Shown here in pieces: positions 25,750-34,238 of a stretch of DNA of 64,000 nt (the first letter of the stretch is position 1; each line of letters opens with the position of its first letter). The notes beneath the pieces are model-generated. The model was not told the DNA's origin and did not search any database. It saw only the letters and a list, made by a program, of their open reading frames with translations. The DNA comes from RGIG3159 sp034927685. Its GTDB lineage: Bacteria > Bacillota > Clostridia > Oscillospirales > Oscillospiraceae. The stretch covers positions 1 through 64,000 of the forward strand of contig JAYFPO010000028.1 of assembly GCA_034927685.1 (NCBI GenBank), written 5' to 3'. The position numbers and the translations under genes are program-made.

Positions 25750-27789
25750 ATGAAAAAACTGATTTCCCTTGTACTGGCGGTTGCGCTGCTGTGCGCGCTG
25801 ACGGTACCGGTCGCGGCGGCGACCAGCAATGCGCAGTTTTCCCTGCTGGCGGACAAGACCAGCGTGCAGGCGGGCGAGACCGTCCAGGTGGAAGTAAAGC
25901 TGGACAAGGACATTACGGATCTTGGCTGCTTTGAGGTATACGTCTGGTATAACCCGAATCTCTTCGAGTTTACCTCCGCGACCGCAGGCACGTCCTACGC
26001 GGCCACCGTGATCGGCAATCCCCCGCTGGGCAACTATCAGACCGAGTCCCTGTACAAAACGCGCGGCCTGGTGCCCCGCACCGTCAACGGCATCAATGCC
26101 GGCAACGCCTTCAGCATGACCGCCGGCACCGTGGCGACTCTGACCTTCACGGCGAAAACCGACAGTTCCACGGCGGCGGACGCCGCCTTCGTCCTCGTCA
26201 ATGAGGGCGTTCTGGATACGGTCGGCGCGGACATCACCGGCGTCACCATGGGCGCGGAGCAGACTGTGGCCGTGAGCCCAGCTTCCGCCGACAGCGCCTA
26301 TACGGTCAGCATGCCCGCGGATCAGTCCGTCGTGGTCGGCGGGACCGCGAATGTGGATGTCACCGTCGGCGCCACCGGCTATGAGACCTTCAACGCGGTC
26401 GATCTGACCGTGGCATACGACAGCGCCAGGCTGGAGTTGGCGACCGAGTCCCTTGCCGGCTACACGCTGACGCCCGGCGACGGCACGGTGCGCATCCAGG
26501 GCTACGGCGCGGACAAGGCGCTCGGCAAAGCCTTCACCCTGGGCTTCACCGCGAAGGCGACCGGCGACGCGGCCGTGACCCTGACGAGCGCCAAGGTGGA
26601 CGTATCGGCGAACGCCATCGCCGCCGACGCCCCCGAGGCGGCCAAGACCGATGACAGCACCGTCATCACGGTGTGCGGCTACTCGGTCAACCTGAGCGGA
26701 GACTTTACCGGCGCGGACGTGGTCGTCCCGAAGGCGGATTACACCTTCACGGCAAAGGACACGCACTACAATTACGCCGTTACGGCGACCATGAACGGCG
26801 TTGCGGCCGCGGTCGTCGACAACGGCGACGGCACCTTTACCATTAAAAACGTCACGGGCGCGCTGGCCATCGCGGCAACGAAGACCGCCAAGACCTACGC
26901 CGTGACGCCCGGCGGCACCGGCAGCGGGGACGTGACGGCGGCCGCGACGGCTGCCTACGGCACGGACTACAGCTTCCAGGTGACGCAGCTGCCGGGCTTT
27001 GGCTACGGCGTCTCTGTCACCGTGGGCGGCGCGGCCTATACCGGCTTCTCCGTGAGCGGCAGCACCTACACGATTCCCGGCACGGACGTGACCGACGATA
27101 TCGCCATCACCGTGACAAAAACCGCCCTGCCGGTCTCCGGTTATACCGTGCAGTTCGCGGGCAATGCGGCCGGCGACGCCGCGGGCGCGGACAGCGTGCA
27201 GCCGAATGAGAGCTACACCTTTACCCTGAGCAGAAAAACAGGCTATGACTACGCGGTGTCCGCCACGATGGGCGGCAGCGCCGCGGAGGTTACGGACAAC
27301 GGGAACGACACCTACACGATCACGGGGGTCACGGGCGACCTGGTCGTCACGCTGACCAAGACCGGACAGCGGACCGTGAGCATCTCCGAGTATGTCAAGC
27401 TCGACGGCAAATCCATCTTCCTCGTCAAGGCAGCGGGAACGCTGGAGACCGGTAAGATCTTTGCCTACGGCGGCAGCGCCATGTTCTACTCCGAAAAGTA
27501 CAGCGCCTACTGCTATCTGACGGAGACGGCGGACGCGCTGACGGAGCAGGATGCGGCCGCCCAGGTGACGGAGATCGCCGCGACGGCGGAAGCCGTTTCC
27601 TACGCGGGCGACGTCAACGGTTCCGGCAAGCTGGATATCAACGACGCCCAACTCGTCTACGACCTGTACAACGCCAAGTACGACGGCTTTGACACGGTGT
27701 CCATGGCCAAGTTCCTGCGCGCCGATCTGAACGGCTCCGGGAATCTGACGGTGGAGGATGCCGCCGCGGTCGTCAGCGCGATTCACTAA
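25750..27789 (+). CDS. scaffoldin-like protein: two cohesin-like domains plus dockerin
   Basis: 679 residues. Signal peptide (1-23, ending PVAAA); a first cohesin-type domain (about 25-165: SVQAGETVQVEVKL...LGCFEVYVWYNPNLFEF); a second shorter one (about 185-305: FNAVDLTVAYDSARLEL); three beta modules with an AVTATMNGVAA...DNGDGTFTIKNVTG pattern (about 306-550); and a C-terminal dockerin (about 619-679, DVNGSGKLDINDAQLVYDLY and DLNGSGNLTVEDAAAVV). This is the architecture of an adaptor scaffoldin: cohesins would hold dockerin proteins of the operon, and its own dockerin, whose loops differ from the other three (NGSG instead of GDGK), may bind a different cohesin such as the anchored one next door. 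GGAGG precedes the ATG. Confidence 0.78.
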   Translation: MKKLISLVLAVALLCALTVPVAAATSNAQFSLLADKTSVQAGETVQVEVKLDKDITDLGCFEVYVWYNPNLFEFTSATAGTSYAATVIGNPPLGNYQTESLYKTRGLVPRTVNGINAGNAFSMTAGTVATLTFTAKTDSSTAADAAFVLVNEGVLDTVGADITGVTMGAEQTVAVSPASADSAYTVSMPADQSVVVGGTANVDVTVGATGYETFNAVDLTVAYDSARLELATESLAGYTLTPGDGTVRIQGYGADKALGKAFTLGFTAKATGDAAVTLTSAKVDVSANAIAADAPEAAKTDDSTVITVCGYSVNLSGDFTGADVVVPKADYTFTAKDTHYNYAVTATMNGVAAAVVDNGDGTFTIKNVTGALAIAATKTAKTYAVTPGGTGSGDVTAAATAAYGTDYSFQVTQLPGFGYGVSVTVGGAAYTGFSVSGSTYTIPGTDVTDDIAITVTKTALPVSGYTVQFAGNAAGDAAGADSVQPNESYTFTLSRKTGYDYAVSATMGGSAAEVTDNGNDTYTITGVTGDLVVTLTKTGQRTVSISEYVKLDGKSIFLVKAAGTLETGKIFAYGGSAMFYSEKYSAYCYLTETADALTEQDAAAQVTEIAATAEAVSYAGDVNGSGKLDINDAQLVYDLYNAKYDGFDTVSMAKFLRADLNGSGNLTVEDAAAVVSAIH

Positions 27790-27805
27790 TTTGCACCGGG
27801 TCTGT

Positions 27806-27836
27806 CCCGGAGCGGCGCGAACTGCGCCGCTCCGGG
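27806..27836 (+). promoter_or_regulatory. intergenic hairpin without T-run
   Basis: CCCGGAGCGGCGC (27806-27818) pairs with GCGCCGCTCCGGG (27824-27836), 5-base loop, no T-run, located 17 bases after the scaffoldin-like gene. Like the hairpin at 24137-24178 it may protect upstream mRNA segments. Confidence 0.5.
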
Positions 27837-27920
27837 CGGGCCGAGGCCCTTCGGAGCCTCACCGGCGCCGCCAAACTCCGGCGGCGGCGGTGAATCCCCG
27901 AAGAAAAAAGGAGAACCATG

Positions 27921-28967
27921 ATGAAACGATATTTGAGCGGAGTTCTGATCCTCTGCCTGCTGTGCGCGCTGCTGCCGCTGTCGGCTCTGGCGGCGGACAG
28001 CTCCAGAGCCTATGAGTTTGAGCTGACCGCGGACGGGTCCCATGAGGTGCAGGTGCTGCCGGGCGACGTCCTCACGGTCGTCCTGACCCTGACGCGCACG
28101 GACCGCGACGAGAGCGCCGACATGTACGCCATGCAGGATGAAATCGGGTACGACAGCAACTTTTTTGAGCTGGTTGACGGCAGCGCCATGACGTATGCCG
28201 ACGTGGCCTCCACGGACATCGCCCTGCGCGACGGCAGCCGGTCCTTTTATCTCAACTTTCTCTCCACCAGCGGCGGCGTCGCGTGGGGACCGAAGGTGCA
28301 GGCGGGCAGTTTCCAGCTCCGCGTGCTGGCGGAGTCGGGCACGTCCACGCTGAAAAACACGAATTTTCTGGTCTCTCTCGCGGACGGCTCGGATACCTAT
28401 GCGGCCACCTGCCAGGATCTGACCGTGGTGGTCTCCACGGACTGCACGGTGCGATTCGAATCCAACGGCGGCGCGGCGGTACCGGATCAGACGGTGCGCT
28501 ACGGCGAGACCGTGGCGGAGCCGGACGAGCCGGCCCGGGCCGGCTACGACTTCAACGGCTGGTACAGCGACCTGGACCGGACGATGCTCTGGAACTTTCA
28601 AACGGACCCGGTGAAGGGCAACATGACCCTCTATGCCGGCTGGACCGCCGCGGAACTCGCGGCGGACACGGCGGAGCAAACCGGCGGCGGTTTCCCATGG
28701 TGGATTCCGGGGGCCGTGCTGGTCGCCGCGTTGCTGCTGCTCCTTCTGCTGCTCGCCAAAAAGACCGTGACCTTTGAGACGGACGGCGGCACGGAGCTGG
28801 AGCCGCTCTCCGTGAAGCGGGGAAGTCTGCTGGAGCAGCCCATGACGCCGCAGAAGCCCGGCGCCGTATTCGGCGGCTGGTACCGTGACCGGGCGGGTAC
28901 GCTGCCCTGGAATTTCAAGGAGGACAAGGTGGAAAGGAGCGTGACGCTCTATGCCAGGTGGAGCTAA
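27921..28967 (+). CDS. membrane-anchored cohesin-like protein with InlB-type B-repeats
   Basis: 348 residues. Signal peptide (1-24); a cohesin-like domain (about 27-170: VLPGDVLTVVLTLTRTD, EIGYDSNFFELV, GSFQLRVLAESG); an InlB/Listeria-Bacteroides-type B-repeat (about 175-235, ending MTLYAGW); a hydrophobic membrane segment (about 257-282); and, unexpectedly, another B-repeat after it (about 283-348, ending VTLYARWS). It is the only cohesin protein here with a membrane anchor, so it could fix the complex to the cell. ATGs at 27918 and 27921 are in tandem; the second has better spacing from GGAG (7 bases). The gene end overlaps the second DUF2292 gene. Confidence 0.72.
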   Translation: MKRYLSGVLILCLLCALLPLSALAADSSRAYEFELTADGSHEVQVLPGDVLTVVLTLTRTDRDESADMYAMQDEIGYDSNFFELVDGSAMTYADVASTDIALRDGSRSFYLNFLSTSGGVAWGPKVQAGSFQLRVLAESGTSTLKNTNFLVSLADGSDTYAATCQDLTVVVSTDCTVRFESNGGAAVPDQTVRYGETVAEPDEPARAGYDFNGWYSDLDRTMLWNFQTDPVKGNMTLYAGWTAAELAADTAEQTGGGFPWWIPGAVLVAALLLLLLLLAKKTVTFETDGGTELEPLSVKRGSLLEQPMTPQKPGAVFGGWYRDRAGTLPWNFKEDKVERSVTLYARWS

Positions 28968-29133
28968 AAAGTGGCCGCCCGAGGCCGAGACGGAATTGCC
29001 GCTGACGGCGCGCGAGCGCGAGCTGCTGACCATGCTGCGGCAGATGGAGTACGGGGAAATTCAGATCAAGGTTGAGCACGGCGTTCCCACGGCGATCGAG
29101 GAGCTGCGCCGCAGCATCATACTGGATCAGTAG
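28951..29133 (+). CDS. DUF2292/YezD-like small protein 2
   Basis: 60-residue DUF2292-type protein with core ERELLTMLRQMEYGEIQIKV and EELRRSIIL, a paralogue of the small protein at 17751-17903. It has an N-terminal extension of about 17 residues (PGGAKKWPPEAETELPL). Its start overlaps the preceding anchored-cohesin gene by 17 bases, with GGAG upstream. Function unknown. A terminator-like hairpin follows 25 bases later, as in the first copy. Confidence 0.7.
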   Translation: MPGGAKKWPPEAETELPLTARERELLTMLRQMEYGEIQIKVEHGVPTAIEELRRSIILDQ

Positions 29134-29157
29134 GACAGAAGGAAAAACCTCTGTTGC

Positions 29158-29188
29158 ACAGGCAGAGGGGAATCCTCTGCCTGTTTTT
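29158..29188 (+). terminator. terminator-like hairpin after small protein 2
   Basis: ACAGGCAGAGG (29158-29168) pairs with CCTCTGCCTGT (29174-29184), 5-base loop, followed by five Ts. It stands 14 bases before the next start codon, so the downstream genes need read-through, an anti-terminator or a separate promoter. Confidence 0.75.
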
Positions 29189-29201
29189 GCGGGGGAGAAT
29201 C

Positions 29202-31070
29202 ATGAGGAAACACGATAGATTTCTGGGCGCAATCGGCCTGGCGCTGGTGCTTGCACTGGTGCTGGGCTGCGCCGCACTGTTGACGGGCGGCGGCAGAGTC
29301 GCGCCGGAGAACCCGATCACGGCGTCCGCCGCGTCGCTGCTGCCCGAGACGCTGGAGGGCGGCGGCGACCTGCAGGGGACCGACAGCGCGGACGCGCAGG
29401 ACGAGACCGAGCCGGAGACCGAGCCGGAAACGCAGCCGGAAACGCAGCCGGAGACGCAGCCGGAAACGCGGCAGCAGGACGACCGGACGGCAGAATCGGC
29501 GCAGACGGAAGCAGGCACAGAGACCGGCGCGGAGACCGGCACGGAGACCGGCGCGAGCACCGAGCCGGGCGGCAGCACGCCGTCGACCGAGCCGGGCGGC
29601 AGCGATTCCGGCGGGGAGGAACCGGGCGGCGACACGCCGTCCACCGAGCCGGGGGGCGCCGAGCCGGGCGGCGGCGAGACCGAACCCGCCGGGGAGGACG
29701 AACCGGCCATCTACACGGACCTCCGCAACCAGGTGCTGACGGTCTCCGAGCTGCCGTGCGGCGTGCTGACCTTTCAGGCGTACCCGGTGGGCAAGGGCAG
29801 CGACAAGCTGACCGTCAAGGTCGTGCTGAAGAATTCCGGCACGTCCCAAAACGGAAAGACGCTCCGCTCCGCCGACGGCACAAGCTACGAGGCCGCGCTG
29901 GTGCCGGAGGAGACCAGCCTCATCACGATCTACCTGAAGGATGGGCAGGAAAACCTGTCCTATGTGCAGTACCGCGTCACCTATCAGTCGGACAAGGCCG
30001 ACGAGGACAATCCGACCATGGGCGCCAACCCGCCGAACGTTGTGACGAGCCTGGACAGCCTGACCGGCGAGCTCTCAACGCAGAACTATACCCTGTGGGT
30101 CTCCGCCGCCACGTCGCCGGACGGAAAGACCATTTACTCGAACCAGATGGAGGTCCGGCTGGACGGCAAACTGGTGCAGAAGGAGTCGGGCGACAGCCGA
30201 CCCATGTACGAGCTCCACTTTGAGGCGCCCGTCACGGGCGACGTGGAGGAGCACGATGTCACGGTGCTGGTCTGGGACGGCAAGGGGAATTCGACCTTCA
30301 AAACGTACCGCGTCACCTATCGCTCCGTCTCCGACGGCGATCTGCTCGGCGCTGCGACCGTGCAGCTCGATACCACCACGATCGGAAACGGCATCGTGGA
30401 GACGATCCCCGTGGACAAGGTCTACCAGAACGAGACCGTCGCATCGGTCATCGTCCGGGCGCTGGAGAGCGCGGGCTACGAGCTGACCTACGACGGAACC
30501 GTCTCGCTCGGTTTTTATGTGCGCAGCATCGCGCGGGCCGACCTCGGAACGTCGGCAGGCGGTGTGCCGGCAGAGCTCTGGGAAAAGATTCTCCGGGACG
30601 GCATCGCCGTCACGAACACGAAGGACCGGGACAGCCTGAGCGAATTCGACTACACCATGGGGTCCGGCTGGCTGTATACCCTGAACGGCGTCTATCCGGA
30701 AAAAGCGGCCTCGGCCTATAAAATCTCCGCCGGAGACGCCATCGTGCTGCGCTTCACCCTGGCCTACGGCAAGGACGTCACCGGCAACAACAGCGCGGGC
30801 AAGGGCAGCCTCTCGAGCTACTGCGGCATCTGGGTGAACGGCGGCTATCAGGCGCTGGGGCACAGCTTCGCGGAGACCGCGCGCGTCGAGCCGACGGAGA
30901 CGACGGACGGCTATATCGAATACACCTGCACGAAATGCGGCGACACAAAGCGGGAAATCCTGCCCGCCACCGGTTCGCCGGAACCGGAGACCGAACCGGA
31001 GACCGAGCCGGAGACCGAGCCGGAGACGGAGACCCAGCCGGAGAGCACAGAGTCGGTCGGGGGGACATGA
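29202..31070 (+). CDS. surface DUF4430 (transcobalamin C-terminal-like) protein
   Basis: 622 residues. An N-terminal hydrophobic segment with a possible lipobox (LVLGCAALL) suggests a lipid- or membrane-anchored surface protein. A Glu/Pro/Thr/Gly-rich repeat linker follows (about 67-170, PETQPETQPET-type units), then two beta-sandwich modules (about 171-381) and a DUF4430 domain (about 383-523: ETVASVIVRALESAGYEL, GSGWLYTLNGVYP, KISAGDAIVLRFT), the fold of the beta domain of intrinsic factor and transcobalamin. The tail has a HSF...YTCTKCGD module and another acidic PET repeat. The ATG at 29202 follows GGGGGAG. The next gene encodes the alpha/alpha barrel that in animals is fused to this domain, which supports cobalamin binding. 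Confidence 0.82.
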   Translation: MRKHDRFLGAIGLALVLALVLGCAALLTGGGRVAPENPITASAASLLPETLEGGGDLQGTDSADAQDETEPETEPETQPETQPETQPETRQQDDRTAESAQTEAGTETGAETGTETGASTEPGGSTPSTEPGGSDSGGEEPGGDTPSTEPGGAEPGGGETEPAGEDEPAIYTDLRNQVLTVSELPCGVLTFQAYPVGKGSDKLTVKVVLKNSGTSQNGKTLRSADGTSYEAALVPEETSLITIYLKDGQENLSYVQYRVTYQSDKADEDNPTMGANPPNVVTSLDSLTGELSTQNYTLWVSAATSPDGKTIYSNQMEVRLDGKLVQKESGDSRPMYELHFEAPVTGDVEEHDVTVLVWDGKGNSTFKTYRVTYRSVSDGDLLGAATVQLDTTTIGNGIVETIPVDKVYQNETVASVIVRALESAGYELTYDGTVSLGFYVRSIARADLGTSAGGVPAELWEKILRDGIAVTNTKDRDSLSEFDYTMGSGWLYTLNGVYPEKAASAYKISAGDAIVLRFTLAYGKDVTGNNSAGKGSLSSYCGIWVNGGYQALGHSFAETARVEPTETTDGYIEYTCTKCGDTKREILPATGSPEPETEPETEPETEPETETQPESTESVGGT

Positions 31071-31081
31071 GGGGGAACGGC

Positions 31082-32206
31082 ATGAAAAGAAGAATCCTGG
31101 CCCTGCTGCTGGCGCTCTGCCTGCTGACGGGGACGGCACTTGCGGCGGACAGAGCGCCCACGGACGCGCAGATCACGGAGACGGTCGGCAGCTTTGCTGA
31201 CCTGACCGGGCAAAAGCGGGGGAGCGTGCTGGGGGACCGGACGGTACTCCCGGCGGGCAGCGCCGTCAGCGACTGGACGGCCATGGCGCTGGCGCTGTCC
31301 GGCGCGCGGGACGACTACGGCGCGTACTTGGCGGCCCTGCGGGACGAGGTGGAGGAGCAATATGCGGAAAACGGCGGCCTGGACAAGATCCGGGCCACGG
31401 AATACCACCGCATCGCCCTGACGGTGCTGGCCCTGGGCGGCGACCCCACGTCCTTCGGGACGGACGGGGAACCCATCGACCTGATCGCGGACGGCACCTA
31501 CAATTTCGCCGGGGACAGCCTGGGCACGCAGGGACTCAACGGCTGGATTTTTGCGCTGATCGCGCTGGACGCCAGCGGCGCGGCGGTTCCGGCGGACGCC
31601 CGCTTTTCGCGGGAGACGATGGTCTCGGCCATTTTGTCCGCCCAGGAGGCGGACGGCGGCTTCGGCCTGACGGCCGGTTCCTCGGACGCCGACCTGACCG
31701 CCATGGCGCTGCAGGCGCTCGCGCCCGACCGGGCGCAGTACGGCGCGGAGCTTGACCGGGCGCTTACCTATCTGTCCGGGCAGATGTCGGACAGCGGCGC
31801 ATTTCCGAGCGGCGGCACGGAGAACGCCGAGACCACCGCCCAGGTGATTTTGGCGCTCTGCGCGCTGGGCATTGACCCGGCGGCGGACGCGCGCTTTCAG
31901 AAGGGGGAGCAAACGCCCCTGACCGGCCTGCGGCAGTTCCGCCTCGCGGACGGCTCCTATGTCCACACGGCCGCCGACGGGGAGGGCAATCTGATGGCGA
32001 CGGAGCAGGCCCTGCTGGCGCTGCTGGCCCTGCAAAGGCTGCAAAACAGCCAAAACAGACTGTATGATTTCAGCAACTATGACGGACCGGCGTCGTCCGG
32101 CGTCGCAACCTGGATTTGGATTGCCGCGGGCGCGGCGGCGCTCTGCACCGCCGGAATCTGGTTCGCCGCGAGAAAGAGGAGACAGCATGCAAAGACTGAC
32201 AGATGA
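31082..32206 (+). CDS. membrane-anchored alpha6/alpha6-barrel (terpenoid cyclase/transcobalamin-like) protein
   Basis: 374 residues. Signal peptide (1-22, ending ALAAD), then a helical-repeat domain (about 30-335) of the prenyltransferase/squalene-cyclase type with units such as MVSAILSAQEADGGFGLT and ALTYLSGQMSDSGAFPSGG...ETTAQVILALCALG. A C-terminal membrane helix (WIWIAAGAAALCTAGIWFAA) and a basic tail anchor it. No DXDD or zinc-catalytic signature is seen, so it is likely a binding domain, as in the N-terminal half of intrinsic factor/transcobalamin. The ATG at 31082 has GAGGGGGA. Its 3' end overlaps the MoxR gene by 20 bases. Confidence 0.8.
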   Translation: MKRRILALLLALCLLTGTALAADRAPTDAQITETVGSFADLTGQKRGSVLGDRTVLPAGSAVSDWTAMALALSGARDDYGAYLAALRDEVEEQYAENGGLDKIRATEYHRIALTVLALGGDPTSFGTDGEPIDLIADGTYNFAGDSLGTQGLNGWIFALIALDASGAAVPADARFSRETMVSAILSAQEADGGFGLTAGSSDADLTAMALQALAPDRAQYGAELDRALTYLSGQMSDSGAFPSGGTENAETTAQVILALCALGIDPAADARFQKGEQTPLTGLRQFRLADGSYVHTAADGEGNLMATEQALLALLALQRLQNSQNRLYDFSNYDGPASSGVATWIWIAAGAAALCTAGIWFAARKRRQHAKTDR

Positions 32207-33134
32207 GATTCAAAAGGAAGTCACCAAGGTCATCCTGGGCAAGGACGAGGTGGTGCGGAAGGTGCTGATGGCCATTTTGGCGCAGGGCCATGTGCTGCTG
32301 GAGGACGTCCCCGGGGTCGGCAAGACCACGATGGCCATGGCGTTCGCCAAAACCCTGGGCCTGCAGACGAAGCGCGTCCAGTTCACCTCCGACACCATGC
32401 CCTCCGACCTGATCGGCTTTTCCGTCTACGATAAGGCGACCGGTGCGCTCCAGTACCAGCCCGGCGCGGTCATGACCAACCTGCTGCTGGCGGACGAGAT
32501 CAACCGCACCTCCAGCAAGACCCAGTCGGCGCTGCTGGAGGTCATGGAGGAGCGGCAGGTGACCGTGGACGGCGTGACGCGGCCGCTGCCCGCGCCCTTT
32601 GCGGTGCTGGCGACGCAGAACCCCGTCGGCTCCGCGGGCACGATGCTGCTGCCCGCCTCCCAGCTCGACCGCTTCCTCATCCGGCTGAGCGTGGGCTATC
32701 CCGACCGGGCGCACCAAATCGCCCTGATGCGGGACCGCCACCATGAAAACCCGCTGGACGCCTGCCGCGCTGTCGCGGACATCGCCGCCCTGGAGGAGTT
32801 GATCCGGGAGGCCGCCGAGGTCCACATCGAGGACCTGGTCTATGCCTATGTCTCCGAACTGGTCGAGGCGACCAGGAACAATCCCTTTGTGACGCTGGGC
32901 GTCAGCCCCCGCGGCGCGCTCGCGGTCTGCCGCACGGCCAAGGCCGGGGCCTACCTTCGCGGCCGGGACTATGTGATCCCCGGCGACGTGGCCGCCGTGT
33001 TCCCGGACGTCTGCGCCCACCGTCTGGTGCTGAACTCCAAGGCGCGGCTCCATGAGTATACGGCGGAGCAGATCCTCGCAAGCATCCTTGCGGAGGTCAA
33101 AAAGCCGGACGTGCGGGAGTTCTCGGTCCGATGA
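32187..33134 (+). CDS. MoxR-family AAA+ ATPase
   Basis: 315 residues. Walker A in EDVPGVGKTTMAMAFA (about residue 38), Walker B in LLLADEINR, sensor 1 in VLATQNPVGSAGT and a C-terminal lid. MoxR ATPases act as chaperones that activate or assemble partner proteins, usually encoded with DUF58 and transglutaminase-like genes exactly as here. The ATG at 32187 (AGAGGAG upstream) overlaps the barrel protein gene, and the stop overlaps the DUF58 gene start (ATGA). Placed inside the cobalamin-riboswitch operon, it may help assemble the surface complex. Confidence 0.93.
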   Translation: MQRLTDEIQKEVTKVILGKDEVVRKVLMAILAQGHVLLEDVPGVGKTTMAMAFAKTLGLQTKRVQFTSDTMPSDLIGFSVYDKATGALQYQPGAVMTNLLLADEINRTSSKTQSALLEVMEERQVTVDGVTRPLPAPFAVLATQNPVGSAGTMLLPASQLDRFLIRLSVGYPDRAHQIALMRDRHHENPLDACRAVADIAALEELIREAAEVHIEDLVYAYVSELVEATRNNPFVTLGVSPRGALAVCRTAKAGAYLRGRDYVIPGDVAAVFPDVCAHRLVLNSKARLHEYTAEQILASILAEVKKPDVREFSVR

Positions 33135-34237
33135 AACGGGAGATCGGAAAGGCGATTGCCCGGTTTCTGCTGCTGGCGCTGTCGGCGGCCCTGCTGCTGG
33201 CGGCGACGGCGTCGCCCTGGGCGCTCGGCGGGCTTCTGCTGCTGCTGTTTGCGCCGCTTTGCTCGCTTCTTTTGAATTTCCATGTGCGCCGCCGGCTGCG
33301 CCTCTCGGTGCAGCTCCCCACCTCCGCCGCCAAGGGCGGCGCGGTCGCCGGATCGGTGACGGTGGAGAACCGCGCGTTTCTGCCGGCTGCCCGGATCTAT
33401 GTCCGGCTCGCAATTGTGAACGATCTGACCGGCGAGACAGAGGCGGCGACGCTGCCGCTGTCCGTCGGCGCGCGGTCCTCCGGCAGCGCGGAGTTCCTGC
33501 TGCAAGCCGCCCGCTGCGGCCGCCTGCGGGTGCGCGCGGAGCGGCCGGTTCTGATGGACTTTCTGGGCATTTTGCCCCTGCGCGTCCGGGGCGAGGCCGC
33601 CGCGCGGATGACGGTCCTGCCGGATACCTTCTCGCCCGGCGTTGTGCCGCACCGTTTCGCGCCGACAAGGGAGGAGGAGGGCGCGGTCAACCGCCGCGGC
33701 GAGGACCGCAGCGAAGTCTTTCAGCTCCGGGAATACCGCCCCGGCGACAGCCTGAAAGAGGTGCACTGGAAGCTCTCCTCCAAGCTGGACGAGCTGATCG
33801 TGCGGGAGCCGAGCCAGATTGAGAACCACTCCCTGCTGCTCTTCTGGGACAAGCGGCCGGCCGCGTCGCCCGCCGCGATGGACGCCCTCGCCGAGGTGGC
33901 CGTGTCCGTCAGCCAGGCCCTCGCGGAGCTGGGCTGCCGGTTCCGGCTCTGCTGGACGGAGGACGGGGAGCTTCGCTGGGAGCAGGTGGACGACCCGGAC
34001 GGCCTGCTGCGCGCCGTTCCGGCGCTCCTGAAGAGCGGCCGTTCGGAGGCCTGCGCGGCGGAGCCGGATTTTGCCGGGTTCGGATGCGTGATCGGCTGCA
34101 CGGCGGCGCTGCCGGAGAAGGCGGCGGGCGGCAATCCGACGTGGCTGCTCTGCACGGAGACGGCGGCGGACGCGCCCGGCGTGATTGCCTTCACGCCGGA
34201 AAACTACGAAGAAACCCTGGAGCGATTGGAGATTTGA
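33131..34237 (+). CDS. DUF58-domain membrane protein
   Basis: 368 residues: two adjacent hydrophobic helices at the N terminus (about 10-50), a beta-rich region, then the DUF58 signature REYRPGDSLKEVHWKLSSKLDELIVREP (about 200-227) and a vWA-like alpha/beta remainder. DUF58 proteins are standard partners of MoxR ATPases; their biochemical role is not established. It overlaps the MoxR stop by four bases and is followed after one base by the transglutaminase-like gene. Confidence 0.9.
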   Translation: MKREIGKAIARFLLLALSAALLLAATASPWALGGLLLLLFAPLCSLLLNFHVRRRLRLSVQLPTSAAKGGAVAGSVTVENRAFLPAARIYVRLAIVNDLTGETEAATLPLSVGARSSGSAEFLLQAARCGRLRVRAERPVLMDFLGILPLRVRGEAAARMTVLPDTFSPGVVPHRFAPTREEEGAVNRRGEDRSEVFQLREYRPGDSLKEVHWKLSSKLDELIVREPSQIENHSLLLFWDKRPAASPAAMDALAEVAVSVSQALAELGCRFRLCWTEDGELRWEQVDDPDGLLRAVPALLKSGRSEACAAEPDFAGFGCVIGCTAALPEKAAGGNPTWLLCTETAADAPGVIAFTPENYEETLERLEI

Positions 34238-34238
34238 G

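Noticed and set aside
30955..30972. LPATG motif in the DUF4430 protein as a sortase signal
   Set aside because: It lies in a CTKCGD...LPATG module and is followed by an acidic PET repeat, not by a hydrophobic helix and basic tail, so it is not a cell-wall sorting signal.
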